Below are positions 54,322-64,000 of a stretch of 64,000 nucleotides of DNA, one piece after another. The stretch spans positions 63,497,379-63,561,378 of the forward strand of contig OZ020615.1 of the NCBI GenBank assembly GCA_963971575.1, written 5' to 3'. Source of the stretch: Liopterus haemorrhoidalis. Taxonomy: Eukaryota; Arthropoda; Insecta; Coleoptera; Dytiscidae. The position numbers and the translations under genes were made by a program. Each line of letters opens with the position of its first letter. The first letter of the stretch is position 1. The notes beneath the pieces were generated by a model. The model saw nothing but the letters and a program-made list of their open reading frames with translations. It was not told the DNA's origin and searched no databases.

Positions 54322-55203
54322 ACCGAGTATAATAAGTTCCCACCCTGGCTCCTTCAACCACACAAGTATAACCTTTCCCTAAGAAACGACACCAACCCGC
54401 AAATCATCCTGAATTCCTATCACGAGGTTATATCCAGGTATCCAGATCATACTGCCATTTACACCGACGGGGCCAGACTACAAAGCAAAACTGGTGCAGC
54501 AATAGTAACTGATAGAAATGAATCCAAACACCACCTGCCAGACAAAACAAGCGTCTTCACCGCTGAAACCTTCGCCATTCTCCAGGCGACGAATTACATC
54601 AAACTTCACCAGTCAGAAATTCATCATCTAGACCGACTCACTCAGTACAATAGATCTATGAAAAAGATGTACACTACAAATAGCTACAGTCAACAAATTC
54701 CAGACAACATCCATGACAGTATCAGCCAAGGGAAGGACATTGTTCTACACTGGATCCCCTCACACCGAAATATACGTGGCAATGAGCGCTCAGACCAACT
54801 AACAAAAGAAGCGGCTCAAGAAGAAGAAACAATCCCAACACCAACGTACGACTTAAAAAGCTACTATAAGAGTAAAATATTAGATTCTTAGAATACATCA
54901 CGACTCAAGATCTCAAGACCAAACAGCGAAATCACTAGGAAACACCAAAACATCCTCACCAGAATCAAAATTGGATACACCCTACTCACACACCAATATC
55001 TATTTGAGAGGAAGCCACCACCCTTGTGCCCAAGGTGTAACACATAGATCACCATTAAACACATACTGTTGGAATGTACACAATACTCAACACAAAGACA
55101 AAAACACAAGCTGCTACTAAACTTCCAACAAATTATCCAACATGAACATGAAAACAACATTATAAATTTTCTAAAAGACACAGATCTACTCAATAAAATA
55201 TAA
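54322..55203 (+). pseudogene. Jockey-like LINE: ORF2 RNase H and zinc-knuckle end
   Basis: The frame opens EYNKFPPWLLQPHKYNLSL and IILNSYHEVISRYPDHTAIY. TDGARLQSKTGAAIV holds the first RNase H Asp, and VFTAETFAILQATNY the Glu. A frameshift near 54625 hides TDSLSTI, which carries the next Asp in another frame. VLHWIPSHRNIRGNERSDQL gives the His and last Asp region. After a stop at 54889 the frame resumes: ILTRIKIGYTLLTHQYLF, CPRCNT, stop, IKHILLEC and FLKDTDLLNKI. It is clearly a decayed 3' half. Confidence 0.9.
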
Positions 55204-55279
55204 ACCATTAACACCTACCAATGTATATGCATATAAGTATTATAATAATCTTAGTTATACCTACTCTCTAGAAAGAGAT

Positions 55280-55620
55280 TTCTGAGGAAAATTGAAGGCA
55301 AAACAAAGAAAGACCACATAAGAAACGAGACATTCCGGGAAAATTTACACACAAAGCCAATAGAAAACACAATCCAATAAGGACAGCTAAGGTGGTTTGG
55401 ACATGTTCAAAGAATGGGAGAAGAAAGAACAGCGAAGAGAGCATTTGAAGCAAGACCTGATGGCAAAAGACCCCGAGGCCGACCAAGAAAAGCGTGGGAG
55501 ACGGAAGTGGCACTAGCCATAAAGGACAGAGGAGGAACATGGCAAGACGGGAAAACTTTAGCACGAGATAGAAAGCGATGGCGTAAGTTCTGGAAAATAG
55601 TGCCACATAGAGACAAGTGA
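55280..55620 (+). pseudogene. LINE ORF2 C-terminal end (RTE/BovB-like)
   Basis: RFLRKIEGKTKKDHIRNETF, a stop, then GQLRWFGHVQRMGEERTAKR, GKRPRGRPRKAWETEVAL and RDRKRWRKFWKIVPHRDK. LRWFGHVQRM followed by a RPRGRPRKxW block is the familiar C-terminus of RTE-type and related LINE ORF2 proteins. It is 5'-truncated with one in-frame stop. The 3' part includes a duplicated AGGATTAAGT near 55665. Confidence 0.8.
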
Positions 55621-55879
55621 CTCAACTCACACAGCTTTACACCGAAAGGTAGAAAGGCTTAGGATTAAGTAGGATTAAGTAAAGTTATACCTACTCTATA
55701 TCTATAAATTGCAAATATTGTAAAACATTCCTATCTGGGTGTTAATAGCTAATAGCTGAAGCACACATAAAAAAAAAAAAAACAAGGCTCTATAACAGTC
55801 TACAAAGATATAACCACTATTGGATTTCCCAGATACCTGGCAGAAGGAACGAGGAACCAGAAAATAATAACAATATTCA

Positions 55880-57170
55880 GATGTGGCAACAAGGGGAGGG
55901 CAAACAATTATTAAATGGAAGAAATGGAAAAAATATGTAGAATCTGTAAAGAACTAGAAACAATAGACCACCTAAGAAACTGTGAAGGAATGCAGCCAGA
56001 ACCACGAAAAACAGAAGACCTACTAGACCAGCGTTTCTCAACCTTTTCTGGCATGGGACCCCCCAAAATTAATTAAACATTGTCTGCGGCCCCCCTATAT
56101 ATACATATATACAGGGTGCACCGTGGCTTCAGCGTTTTTATTGTGTCTGTGCCGTAGTTTAAACGCTTATAACACGATTATATATTTGTAGAAATACTCA
56201 AAAACTTAGAAATAAAAGCAAGCTCGACACAAAAACACTTGTAAACAACGCGATGAAAAAATGTGGTTTTTAAAAGTTCAGTTCTTTTCATTAACAGACG
56301 GCATAAATAAACATTTACATCAGTATGTTTTATAAAATGATGTTTGCAAGACGGCACGATAAAAAAGGCGATATGCGAGCTAATTGCGAAAAATTTTTGA
56401 TGACCAAATCTTATCCAAAGAATTGAATGGTAGTACCTATTGAAATTCTCCGAAATTAACCTGTACAGGATATCAAGAACAATTTTTTAAATGGGAACGT
56501 ATATTAACCTTGGATAGAATTTAATAAAAGAAATTTTTTTTTAAATATCTTTGATGGTTGACGAAAAATTATATTCCCTATAACTTGAAAGTATTTTTAT
56601 TTACAAGTATTCAAAATGCTTTCCATTTTGATTTAAACACTTTCGCTTCTTTACTCTTGAATTATCTGTAGCTCGGAATATAATAAATAATAATAATAAT
56701 ATTGCACTTTCAAGTCGTGCCCATTTGAAACTACAACTTACAAGTACTTGAAGTACCTCCAACGCGAACCGTTATCACAGAAACGCATCAGCCGACACAT
56801 ACACTTAATTTGACATTGATATTATTTAAATTAGTTATCAAAATAAGTATAATTTATGTCATGGAAGGTATATTTTTATGAATATAAATGTAAAATATTT
56901 ATGAATTGAGCACATTTGAGCAAAATTGTTCGATCTTGTATGATTTCGCGGCCCCCCGACGAAGCTTTCACGACCCCCCAGGGGGCCGCGGCCCCCCGGT
57001 TGAGAAACGCTGTACTAGACGACTCGAGGAGAGGCCTAGCCTGGATGAAAGCAGTCTTGGAAAGAAGAATAAAATTAATTATTATGTATCATAGAATAGT
57101 ACTATAATTATTATATATTATAAACCAATTCTCTCAAAGCCGAAAGGCACGAAATAAATTTATTATTATG
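55880..57170 (+). pseudogene. LINE ORF2 C-terminus and 3' tail, split by a hAT element
   Basis: Before the hAT the sequence reads RCGNKGRANNY, stop, MEEMEKICRICKELETIDHL and RNCEGMQPEPRKTEDLL. After it the sequence reads DSRRGLAWMKAVLERRIKLI and a stop near 57105. Removing the hAT and one TACTAGAC restores one continuous frame across the junction, confirming a clean insertion. CRIC...H-L-x-N-C is the zinc-knuckle. The 3' tail AAGCCGAAAGGCACGAAATA, then AATTTATTATTATG, matches the tail of the minus-strand copy at 59736. Confidence 0.85.
56029..57012. mobile_element. hAT-type element with exact 8-bp duplication
   Basis: The ends are CAGCGTTTCTCAACC and GGTTGAGAAACGCTG, perfectly inverted over 15 bases. 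TACTAGAC flanks both sides exactly (56021-56028 and 57013-57020). GCGGCCCCCC-type sequence lies inside both ends. The 984-bp interior is AT-rich with no recognisable transposase. Confidence 0.95.
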
Positions 57171-57870
57171 TTATTACCGGCGACTATAGGTGCTAGCGAG
57201 CGTCGACCTTCGAGAATAAATATCTCTTCACTTTCAAATGTACCCTAAAACGTATGCTATAAGCCTTCGAGGTTGCAATATGTCCTATTTTTAAACCTTA
57301 CAGTTTTTGAAACTTTGCAGTTCTGTTAAATTGTCTTTATAATAATCCTATTAGCTATATTTCCGCTAGAGACAAAAGTGGCCGGTGCATTTTTAAGACC
57401 AAAAGGACACAAGTCTTTGTAACAAACTTTAAAGATTTCTTTAGGTTTTGGTTGTTGAGTTGGCGCCACTGCCCAGAACACCAGAGAGCAATCTCATCCA
57501 CTCTGTAACCATGGTAACGGCGTAACGCGCGCGTCAGCTCATAAATAACAGTCGTCCATGGACACTCATCCACACCTAACGCTCGTGCCCCGACTAATCA
57601 ACAGTTACCGTGTTTGCCACCCCCACCCCCGGCCCAGCACTTCCGACAACTAAATCGGAACGTAAATTGACAAAATTAAACGGATTCACCCAAAAAATTA
57701 AGTTATCAATAACAAGATAATTATTAAAAAGTTAGAATGACTGTAACACTGTAACGCACTAAGTTAATAATGTGGATAGCTGGGCGTAACGTGCCACGTT
57801 CGGGTCCCGGTGCTGGCAAGAATTTTAAAAATAGTTTCCCAGTCGTTGTCCTTCAGAAAACAGAGGACTA
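57171..57870. other. Unassigned DNA
   Basis: The frame at 57355-57573 on the minus strand has no recognised motif. A C-rich patch occurs at 57615-57640. Confidence 0.35.
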
Positions 57871-57879
57871 GCCACTGGA

Positions 57880-58240
57880 GCCATTAACAACTGGGGCGAT
57901 GGACAATTCGGGCCGTACACAATTGGAGCTTTTCACAACTGGGACCATTAACAACTGGGGCGATGGACAATTTGGGCCGTTCACAATTGGGGCTTTTTAC
58001 AACTGGGGCCATTAACAACTGGGGCGATGGACAATTCGGACTGTTCACAATTGGGTCTTTTGACAACTGGGGCCATAACTATAAGAGCTAGAGTCTTCTT
58101 TTGTTTAGATTAAAAAATAATTATTTTACAAGTTGGCATAAATTAAATTGCGTGTTCTTTTGAAAAGAACCATCTTAATCAAACCATTAAAAAAATATTT
58201 TAATGGTTTGATTAAGTACATTTTGGTGTGAATTAGAATA
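57880..58240 (+). repeat. ACAATTGGGGC repeat, copy 2: three 64-bp tandem units plus tail
   Basis: Three successive 64-bp units start ATTAACAACTGGGGCGATGG (57891, 57950, 58010 approximately) with a few changes each. CATAACTATAAGAGCTAGAG and the AT-rich tail shared with 27083-27420 follow. A 19-bp-stem hairpin in the tail at 58174-58216 is present here but only half present in the other copy. Confidence 0.8.
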
Positions 58241-58309
58241 AATAAATGTATTATATAAGCTTAAATATGAAGTTTCATAAAAATCCTTTTAGCCGAATTC
58301 GCTCTGCAC

Positions 58310-58365
58310 GTGTACACACACAGACGGACAGACAGACTAACAGACAGACAGACCGACAGACTAAA
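58310..58365 (+). repeat. Degenerate GACA microsatellite
   Basis: ACACAGACGGACAGACAGAC and continuing degenerate units. The flanking TTTTAGCCGAATTCG is unlike family R. Confidence 0.7.
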
Positions 58366-59477
58366 AATAGTCAAAACGTTATGGACCTCAATTCGTGGAG
58401 ATCCCTCGAAATCTCGAAATGTCAAAATCGGTATGATCACAATACCTCCCTTATATATGTTGGCGGTCGGTAAAAATGTTATGTAGTTAATGATGTGTAG
58501 ACAGGGCCACCGCTTATTTTTAGCTGTTCGTGTGCGGGCAATTCTGAGATCGTCCTTTGCAATAGTAAAGCCCGAATGCCGCAGGTGTTGATGAAAGTTT
58601 ACACAACTGCGCGATTTGGGTTTTATTCTAGTGAAGGTCTTGTGAATGGTCGGTGCAGAGTCTCTTTGGTTGAATACGCTTCCGAGATGCGACTAAGATT
58701 CATAAATGGATCGACCATTTCATTGCCCCTAGTATCATTTTTGCTGCACTCTAGAAGTAACACATAGGAGAGGCAGACGGTTATAATATATAGGGCACGT
58801 AATGAAGATGTAAGAAGACAATTGTACTGGTTATTTATTGAGAAAAATCAGTTCTTATTTTGCCATTAAATTTTATCTGCAAATTTTATGTGTTAATAAA
58901 TTACTTTGTACAAAACTAAGGGCTTTATCATGGCTTAAATCACATGTAACCTTATCATTTATTGACAAATAATTAATTGAGTAATAAAGATGTATTAAAG
59001 AGACTTGTTATTTAATTTAATTGACAAAAATTAGTGACGTATGGTTTGTAACAATAACATTTGTTGTAAGGAAAACGTTTTTGTCAAATATATATTATAA
59101 AATTTCCATTTTATCCAAGTAATTTTGATGGAACCACCCTTAAGATAATCCATAATAATTTTAAAGTGAACGATAATAAAACCCAAACGTTTATTTTTAT
59201 GAGAAAGTCAGCGCTTAAACTCAGCGACTGAATGATTTTCAGGGCCGTATTGACACTGTTTAAGCACAGTATTCAACTTAACTGCTGCTCTTGTAATATC
59301 TAAAAGCAGAGAACCTCCAACTTTTATTTTATGATGAAAAAAATAAAATTTTACAAAGCATTGCAATTCTGTCATAAATTTAAAATGTAAAAATTAGATT
59401 AGTAAGTAAATGTTTGTGAATAATTTTACAAAAATTTACTGTTTCTGCAAAGACTATTTTATTTTTTTCCTCCTCCT
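58366..59477. other. Unassigned DNA
   Basis: AT-rich; the frame at 58576-58767 has no recognised motif. Confidence 0.35.
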
Positions 59478-59735
59478 TAAGTTTTCAACCCGTAGGTTGG
59501 TTTGCAGTATTTTTCCATGCTTCCCTATTCTCTGTCAGTCTTTTTAGTTCCATGTACTTGTTGCAATTCATATCTTCCATTATTTGTTTCATCTACTCTA
59601 GTCTTGGTCTACCTCTTCTGTTCTTTCCCTCGACTGTTCTTTCCAGTTTCGTTTTCACCAGGCCTTCATGTCTTTTATATCCAATCCAAATATCTCTTCT
59701 TTTCTGCAACATTTTCCACAGACATGGTTATATAT
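59478..59735 (-). pseudogene. LINE ORF2 C-terminal fragment
   Basis: The minus strand reads RRDIWIGYKRHEGLVKTKLE, then GKNRRGRPRLE, a stop, KQIMEDMNCNKYMELKRLTE and NREAWKNTANQPTG. The RHEGLVKT...GRPRLE...KQIMEDM...KRL-x-ENREAW order is a common C-terminus in arthropod LINE ORF2 proteins. It lies just beyond the 3' tail of the LINE fragment at 59736-60352. Confidence 0.75.
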
Positions 59736-60352
59736 ATAATAATAAATTTTATTAAATTCTGCCTTTTGGCTTGAATTCTACATTTTTTTTAGTACATTAC
59801 ATTATATGCTATATTTTTATTTCATTTCTTTCTAATTTCTTCCACCGATGTGTCTTTGTTGAATGAACGTTCTTCTCTACGAAATTTCATTCATCCATGT
59901 CCAACCTGATCCTGTGTATTTTAAAACTTCTTCTCGTGTTCCTCCTCTGGGTCAGACTTGTGGAGTTGGTTCTCGATGGTTTCTCTTTCTCTCCGACATC
60001 CTGCATAGTTTTTCTTCATCTTCTCTCCAGAATTGGTTGTTTCTCTCCACGTTTCCACATCTAAATCTTACTACCGTCCATTTCTTATCTCTATTTCCTT
60101 TTTCCATTAAGTACTTCGGTATTTATGTTGTCTAGATTTTGGCATACATATTGTTGTATCTGGGTTCATTAATTCTTCCTTGTCTTTCTTGGCCTTGTTT
60201 TTCATTCTCTTTACTTCGTCAATGACGCTTTGTTGTCTAGCTCTCTTGCATCCTACTTCCATTAGTGATAGGCTGCAATATTGGTTCCTGCTTTTCCTTT
60301 TCTCTTCCCATCTAGAGAGAGTACTGCATTCTTCTCCAGTTGTTTCCAGCAC
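59736..60352 (-). pseudogene. LINE ORF2 C-terminal region and 3' tail
   Basis: The minus-strand frame 60352-60107 includes RARQQSVIDEVKRMKNKAKK and NPDTTICMPKS. Further along, FWREDEEKLCRM, then (shifted) a His and a Cys, and EEVLKYTGSGWTWMNEIS give the zinc-knuckle end near 59860. The tail AAGCCAAAAGGCAGAATTTA, then AATTTATTATTATA, matches the 57136 tail, so both belong to one LINE family that ends in TTATTAT units. Confidence 0.75.
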
Positions 60353-60484
60353 TGGTTTAGGATCTCTTTCACAGACATGGTTTCTCTTCCATTTGCCACA
60401 ATACTTCGTTTGTCACTCTATCTACCCATCGAATTTTCAACATTCTTCGATAGAATCACAATTCGAATACTTCTATCCTCTTTA

Positions 60485-60862
60485 AAGGCGTATCACACTA
60501 GAACGCTATCCAAGTCTTATTTTTGTAGTTTTTTTTTTCAGGATCCAAGTGTTCAGGTCTTGACATATCACAGGGTATTTGAATATTAGTTAAGACTTGG
60601 AAATTGTTTGTTTACCCATGCGCACATCGTAAAATTATGACAGTTGACAGTTATATTTTGAAAGGTTATTTTAAAACAAAGACGCGTCAGCTGTAAGACC
60701 TGGGTAAAGAGACCGAGAAATTGTATCCTGTTTCATTTGCCTGGTCTTCAAAACCTAGGTTTTTTCTTCATACTATCACACGCACAAGACTTCGATTCGA
60801 ATGCAAAGACTTTAATTTTCCAAGTTTAGACTTGAATAATAACTCTAGTTTGATAAGGCCTT
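60485..60862. mobile_element. 378-bp MITE-like TIR element
   Basis: TAAAGGCGTATCACACTAGA at the left and, on the complement of the right end, TAAAGGCCTTATCAAACTAG match with a few differences; both continue to CAAGTCT. TA flanks each side. Non-coding. AGACTTG words recur in the interior. Confidence 0.55.
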
Positions 60863-61827
60863 TACAGTAAGATGCTCCAAACAAAGGTTTTAAGCAGGCT
60901 TCTTCTTAATCTTTTGTTTATGTTGTTAGATGTGAAAAACTTTCTTGTTTTATTAAATACCACTTTTGCTTCATTTATTCGGCTCATCAATTTTCTTTTG
61001 CATCTTGCATTTGTTGTTATCTTGAGCCTTATTGATAATGAAGAATAGAATTTGATTCGTCAATCCCACCACTGATTTTTTTAAAAGTTACCAAATTTTT
61101 ATCGGTACGATAATTTGGGAATTGTCTTTGGGATTCAGAAATCTGATGCTCTATTATTTCAATGTTTTCAGATGTTAGTAAAAAATACTACTAGTTCTCT
61201 ATTTAATTGTAGTCGTAGCTTTACTAATATATATAATAATAGAGTTGGTAATGGTGCAAATTTAACTTTGAAGGCTCTACGTAATGAACTGTTTTTTAAG
61301 TGACATTTTGTGGAGCACTGTGTCTTTTCTCGAATCTGTGTGATATGCATGTATGTAAATTTACGAGAGAGGTGTCACGTCGCCAATTTTCTCCGGGAAA
61401 TATAACGATCAGAGAACACGGAGCGGTAGCATTGTCTCTGCGACACAGATATGAAACACGTATTTCGCAAAAGAACGCCCTCACAACACTGATTTCAAAA
61501 TAGCAATGGATTTAAAATGTTCCTAACACTGTTATTTCGAATAAAGGGGGAAAAACTCTTTATCATATTCTTTATGCTTTCTGTCAAAAATGTTTACATT
61601 TCACATAAAAGAAAATAACAATTATTATGGACTTTTAAACCACGATAAAAGTAGCATTTTAGCCACGAAAATGGACTTTTGACGAATGAACAGCAAGTCT
61701 TGTGAATAAACAGAACAAAGAATGTGGCTATTTGAGATAAAGTTCAAAAGAGAGTAATAGACGATATACAGAATAGACAACTAAAATTCAACTCATCATC
61801 TTCAACCTCACGAAACTAGCAACAAAT
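60863..61827. other. Unassigned DNA
   Basis: Frames at 61115-61303 and 61300-61503 overlap on both strands without recognisable motifs. Confidence 0.3.
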
Positions 61828-62040
61828 ATGAATAATACCACCTATAATTATATGTTTCAAAATCTAAATAACCAAGTAGTCCTCAAAAATTTAATACATT
61901 TTCATCAACAATTACAAGAACCACTAAATAATATGAGCAAGCCTTTTCCACAGCTATTCCTAAACCAATTCAACAACATACCTCCCTGGATCCTGAACCC
62001 ACCTAATTACAACCTCCTCCTAAATCGCTATAATAAAAAA
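61828..62040 (+). pseudogene. Jockey-like LINE ORF2, part before RNase H (upstream of insertion)
   Basis: The open frame ends NQFNNIPPWILNPPNYNLLL and NRYNKK. This matches the EYNKFPPWLLQPHKYNLSLR stretch of the LINE at 54322 and continues after family R copy H at 63122. The upstream part (MNNTTYNYMFQNLNNQVVLK) is the thumb or linker region with Asn/Gln-rich character. Confidence 0.7.
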
Positions 62041-63025
62041 TTGATGTGAAGTGTGAATTTTCACACATTTCAGGGTTTTGCAGGTATTTAGTAAGTGAAT
62101 GATGATTCATTGGATGCGAAAACAAATTTTATATTAAAATATTTTTTTTGTTAATTTTAATTCGAACGCTTAATGCCATTATTTAGGTTTCTAAATATGT
62201 GCAGTATTTTTTTTTTTATATACCAAGGTTCATTAAGAATTTTAAAAATTGCGCCTATGGCTTCCATTGGTTGTTATAAGTTCCGCCCCTCTGATTTCGT
62301 GTACATTGAAACAGAATTAAATTATAATTTAAACAATTTCCACTGGCTATTAAATTTACGCTTTTAAAAATTAAATGCAACATTTGCCAAAATATAACTA
62401 GAATTTTGAAAAAATAATTTAAACAATATAAAAATTTAAAAAAAAAAACAAAAGATAATTTAGTCTCTTCTCACAGGGTTCGATCCCTTTCGGATCGGGT
62501 TACTTGGATGAAAAATCAGCGTGAAATACCACTAGACCAGCACACACGTTCCAGTGTGGCGTGTTACAAAGCTATAACTTGTGTACATTATTAGCCAAAA
62601 ATCACTAAAAATGCGTTTTTTTCCAAAAACCTAATCTGATAAAAAATTCCTGTTGAACTATTCCGGTTCACACCTATGTACATTACTTAGAATTTTTTCA
62701 GATTTTTAGTTTAAACCATCTGGGCTACAGGGTGTGGGACAAAAAAAATTTTGCACAATTTTGGCTAAAATCGCTTCAAAATAATTTATTTTGCAAAAAT
62801 AAAAATTTGATCGTTATTCCACGTACCAAGGGCTTTCATTTGATACCCTACTCATAATTATAAAAAAATATATTTTTTTTCGATGAACACATATTTGTTT
62901 ATATTTTTAGGGGGATATGTTTTTGAGATCTTTTAGTATTTTTCCTATGTGCGGGTCAAAGAGTTGTATAAGCATGCCAAATTTCAACTCTCTAGGTTTA
63001 GCCGTTTGGCTACAATTTTTACCGA

Positions 63026-63071
<46 letters not shown>

Positions 63072-63121
63072 GACAAAATGACGGTATAAGGGTTTTTTGG
63101 TCATAGCTACAAAACCCTAAA
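62041..63121 (+). repeat. Family R repeat, copy H, inserted in a LINE
   Basis: It starts TTGATGTGAAGTGTGAATTT and ends GCTACAAAACCCTAAAAA. The GACA tract is 63025-63071. The minus-strand cassette (62565-62470) has A-box-like TGGTCTAGTGG at 62539-62529 and B-box-like GGATCGAACCC at 62486-62476, and differs strongly from all others. The host LINE frame resumes across the site as NKK then ETSSSIILNSYNKI. The insertion therefore went into an A-run, and the boundaries are known to within that run. Confidence 0.95.
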
Positions 63122-63965
63122 AAGAAACCAGTTCGTCCATTATTTTAAATTCCTACAATAAAATCATGTCTAAATACCAGAATTACACTGCTATTTACAC
63201 ATATAGTGCCAAATTACAAAATAAAACTGGTGCCGCAATGGTAGTAGAGAAGAAATAAATAAAGAAATACCACCTGCCAAATATGATAAGCGTTTTCACT
63301 GTCGAAGCTTATGCTTTACTCTAAGCAACCGAATATATAAAAAGCATTCCAAATAAAGAAGACTTCATAATTCATATTGATTCCCTCAGCACCATTGCAG
63401 CTATGAAGCAAACTTATTCAAAAGACATAAAAAAAAATACAAAAAATACAAGACAACATCCATCACTGTATTGACCACGAGAAGTAAATCACAATATTAT
63501 TGGTTCCATCAAATCGCAACATCCCAGAAAATGAAAAAGCAAACGAAACTGCCAAGGAGGCCATACACCAAGATGTAATTCAACTGCCCACTCCAACATA
63601 TTGAAGAATTTTTTTAAAATGAAACTATAGGACGAATGGAATAACACCCTCTACAGAATTTAAAGTCCGCGAAATTATGCAACAAGGCATGAACAAATAA
63701 TTCTAACAAGAATCAAAATTGGACATACACGACTCACACATCAACACATATTTGAAAAAAGACACTACCGATATTCCCCAGCTGCAACACACAACTCACG
63801 GTGGAACACGTAATCCTAAATTGTCCACAATACACAGCACAAAGGATCAGAAACAAACTTCCAACAGACGCACTACACATTGAAACCAATACATATGAAA
63901 AAAACATTTTAAAATTTCTAGAAGATATAAACTTTTTTTTTTTAAACAAAACAGAGGCACATCCA
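63122..63965 (+). pseudogene. Jockey-like LINE ORF2, RNase H to zinc-knuckle
   Basis: It reads IILNSYNKIMSKYQNYTAIY, SAKLQNKTGAAMVV (the first Asp changed or lost: TYSAK where TDGA is expected) and VFTVEAYALL, then an in-frame stop. FIIHIDSLSTIAAMKQTYSK keeps the next Asp. Several frameshifts follow before ILTRIKIGHTRLTHQHIFEK and a broken zinc-knuckle. Same family as 54322-55203, more decayed. Confidence 0.85.
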
Positions 63966-64000
63966 CTGCTCTGGTGATTAGTGCCCGTACATTATTAATT

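Noticed and set aside
59502..60589. Plus-strand frames rich in Ser, Phe and Leu
   Set aside because: They are antisense to LINE ORF2 remnants that have clear protein motifs on the minus strand.
1..64000. LTR retrotransposons or endogenous viruses
   Set aside because: No pair of direct terminal repeats, gag, protease, integrase or envelope-like segment was recognised; the RT and RNase H pieces all fit non-LTR elements.

Overview
The window looks like chromosomal DNA from a large, AT-rich, transposon-crowded arthropod genome, most likely an insect. The evidence is spliced eukaryotic coding fragments with GT-AG introns, one nuclear tRNA gene, and remnants of typical insect transposon classes: Tc1/mariner, hAT, piggyBac, pogo/Tigger, THAP-type elements and non-LTR retrotransposons. 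Species cannot be named from sequence alone. No complete host protein gene is present. Host anchors are (1) a well-formed first coding exon resembling a fatty-acid amide hydrolase 2 (FAAH2-like) gene on the minus strand at 1331-1504, (2) a possible terminal exon of an unrecognised membrane protein on the minus strand at 2932-3081, and (3) an apparently intact tRNA-Leu(CAG) at 24794-24876.

Layout. 1-4.4 kb: a small TIR element carrying a two-exon DNA-binding-domain fragment, the FAAH2-like exon, the membrane exon, a hAT MITE and a THAP-domain remnant with a 372-bp MITE beside it. 5-9 kb: an internally deleted Tc1/mariner-like element, a hAT element with another repeat nested inside, and a Tigger-type deletion derivative. 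10-15 kb: a LINE 3' end, a 746-bp inverted-repeat element, two hAT MITEs with exact 8-bp duplications, a THAP remnant and an 0.83-kb TIR element. 16.7-18.9 kb: a mariner split by about 1.36 kb that ends in a 612-bp near-perfect palindrome. 19-23.7 kb: mariner, Myb/SANT-like and reverse-transcriptase remnants. 24.8 kb: tRNA-Leu. 25-31 kb: hAT MITEs and a CR1-like LINE interrupted by a second mariner copy. 31.85-32.94 kb: a homopurine minisatellite. 34.4-34.8 kb: another two-exon DNA-binding-domain fragment. 38-53 kb: many copies of one ~1.1-kb repeat, a nest of inverted MITEs, a piggyBac deletion derivative and a LINE 3' end. 53-64 kb: a graveyard of 5'-truncated LINE ends, one split by a hAT element and one by the ~1.1-kb repeat.

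The most striking structure is the ~1.1-kb repeat, here called family R. About a dozen full or partial copies occur, on both strands. Each fuller copy has short inverted ends, a terminal palindromic hairpin, a (GACA)n tract at a fixed place, and a central tRNA-like cassette with recognisable A-box and B-box motifs. The cassette sequence differs greatly between copies while the flanks stay alike. The hairpin, short inverted ends and GTCY-type microsatellite recall mini-me/DINE-1/Helentron-type non-autonomous elements. The variable pol III-like cassette is not something I recognise as described. Other structures worth checking are the palindrome inside the split mariner, the two spliced fragments that keep only the DNA-binding domain, and the three-level nest at 41-43.2 kb.
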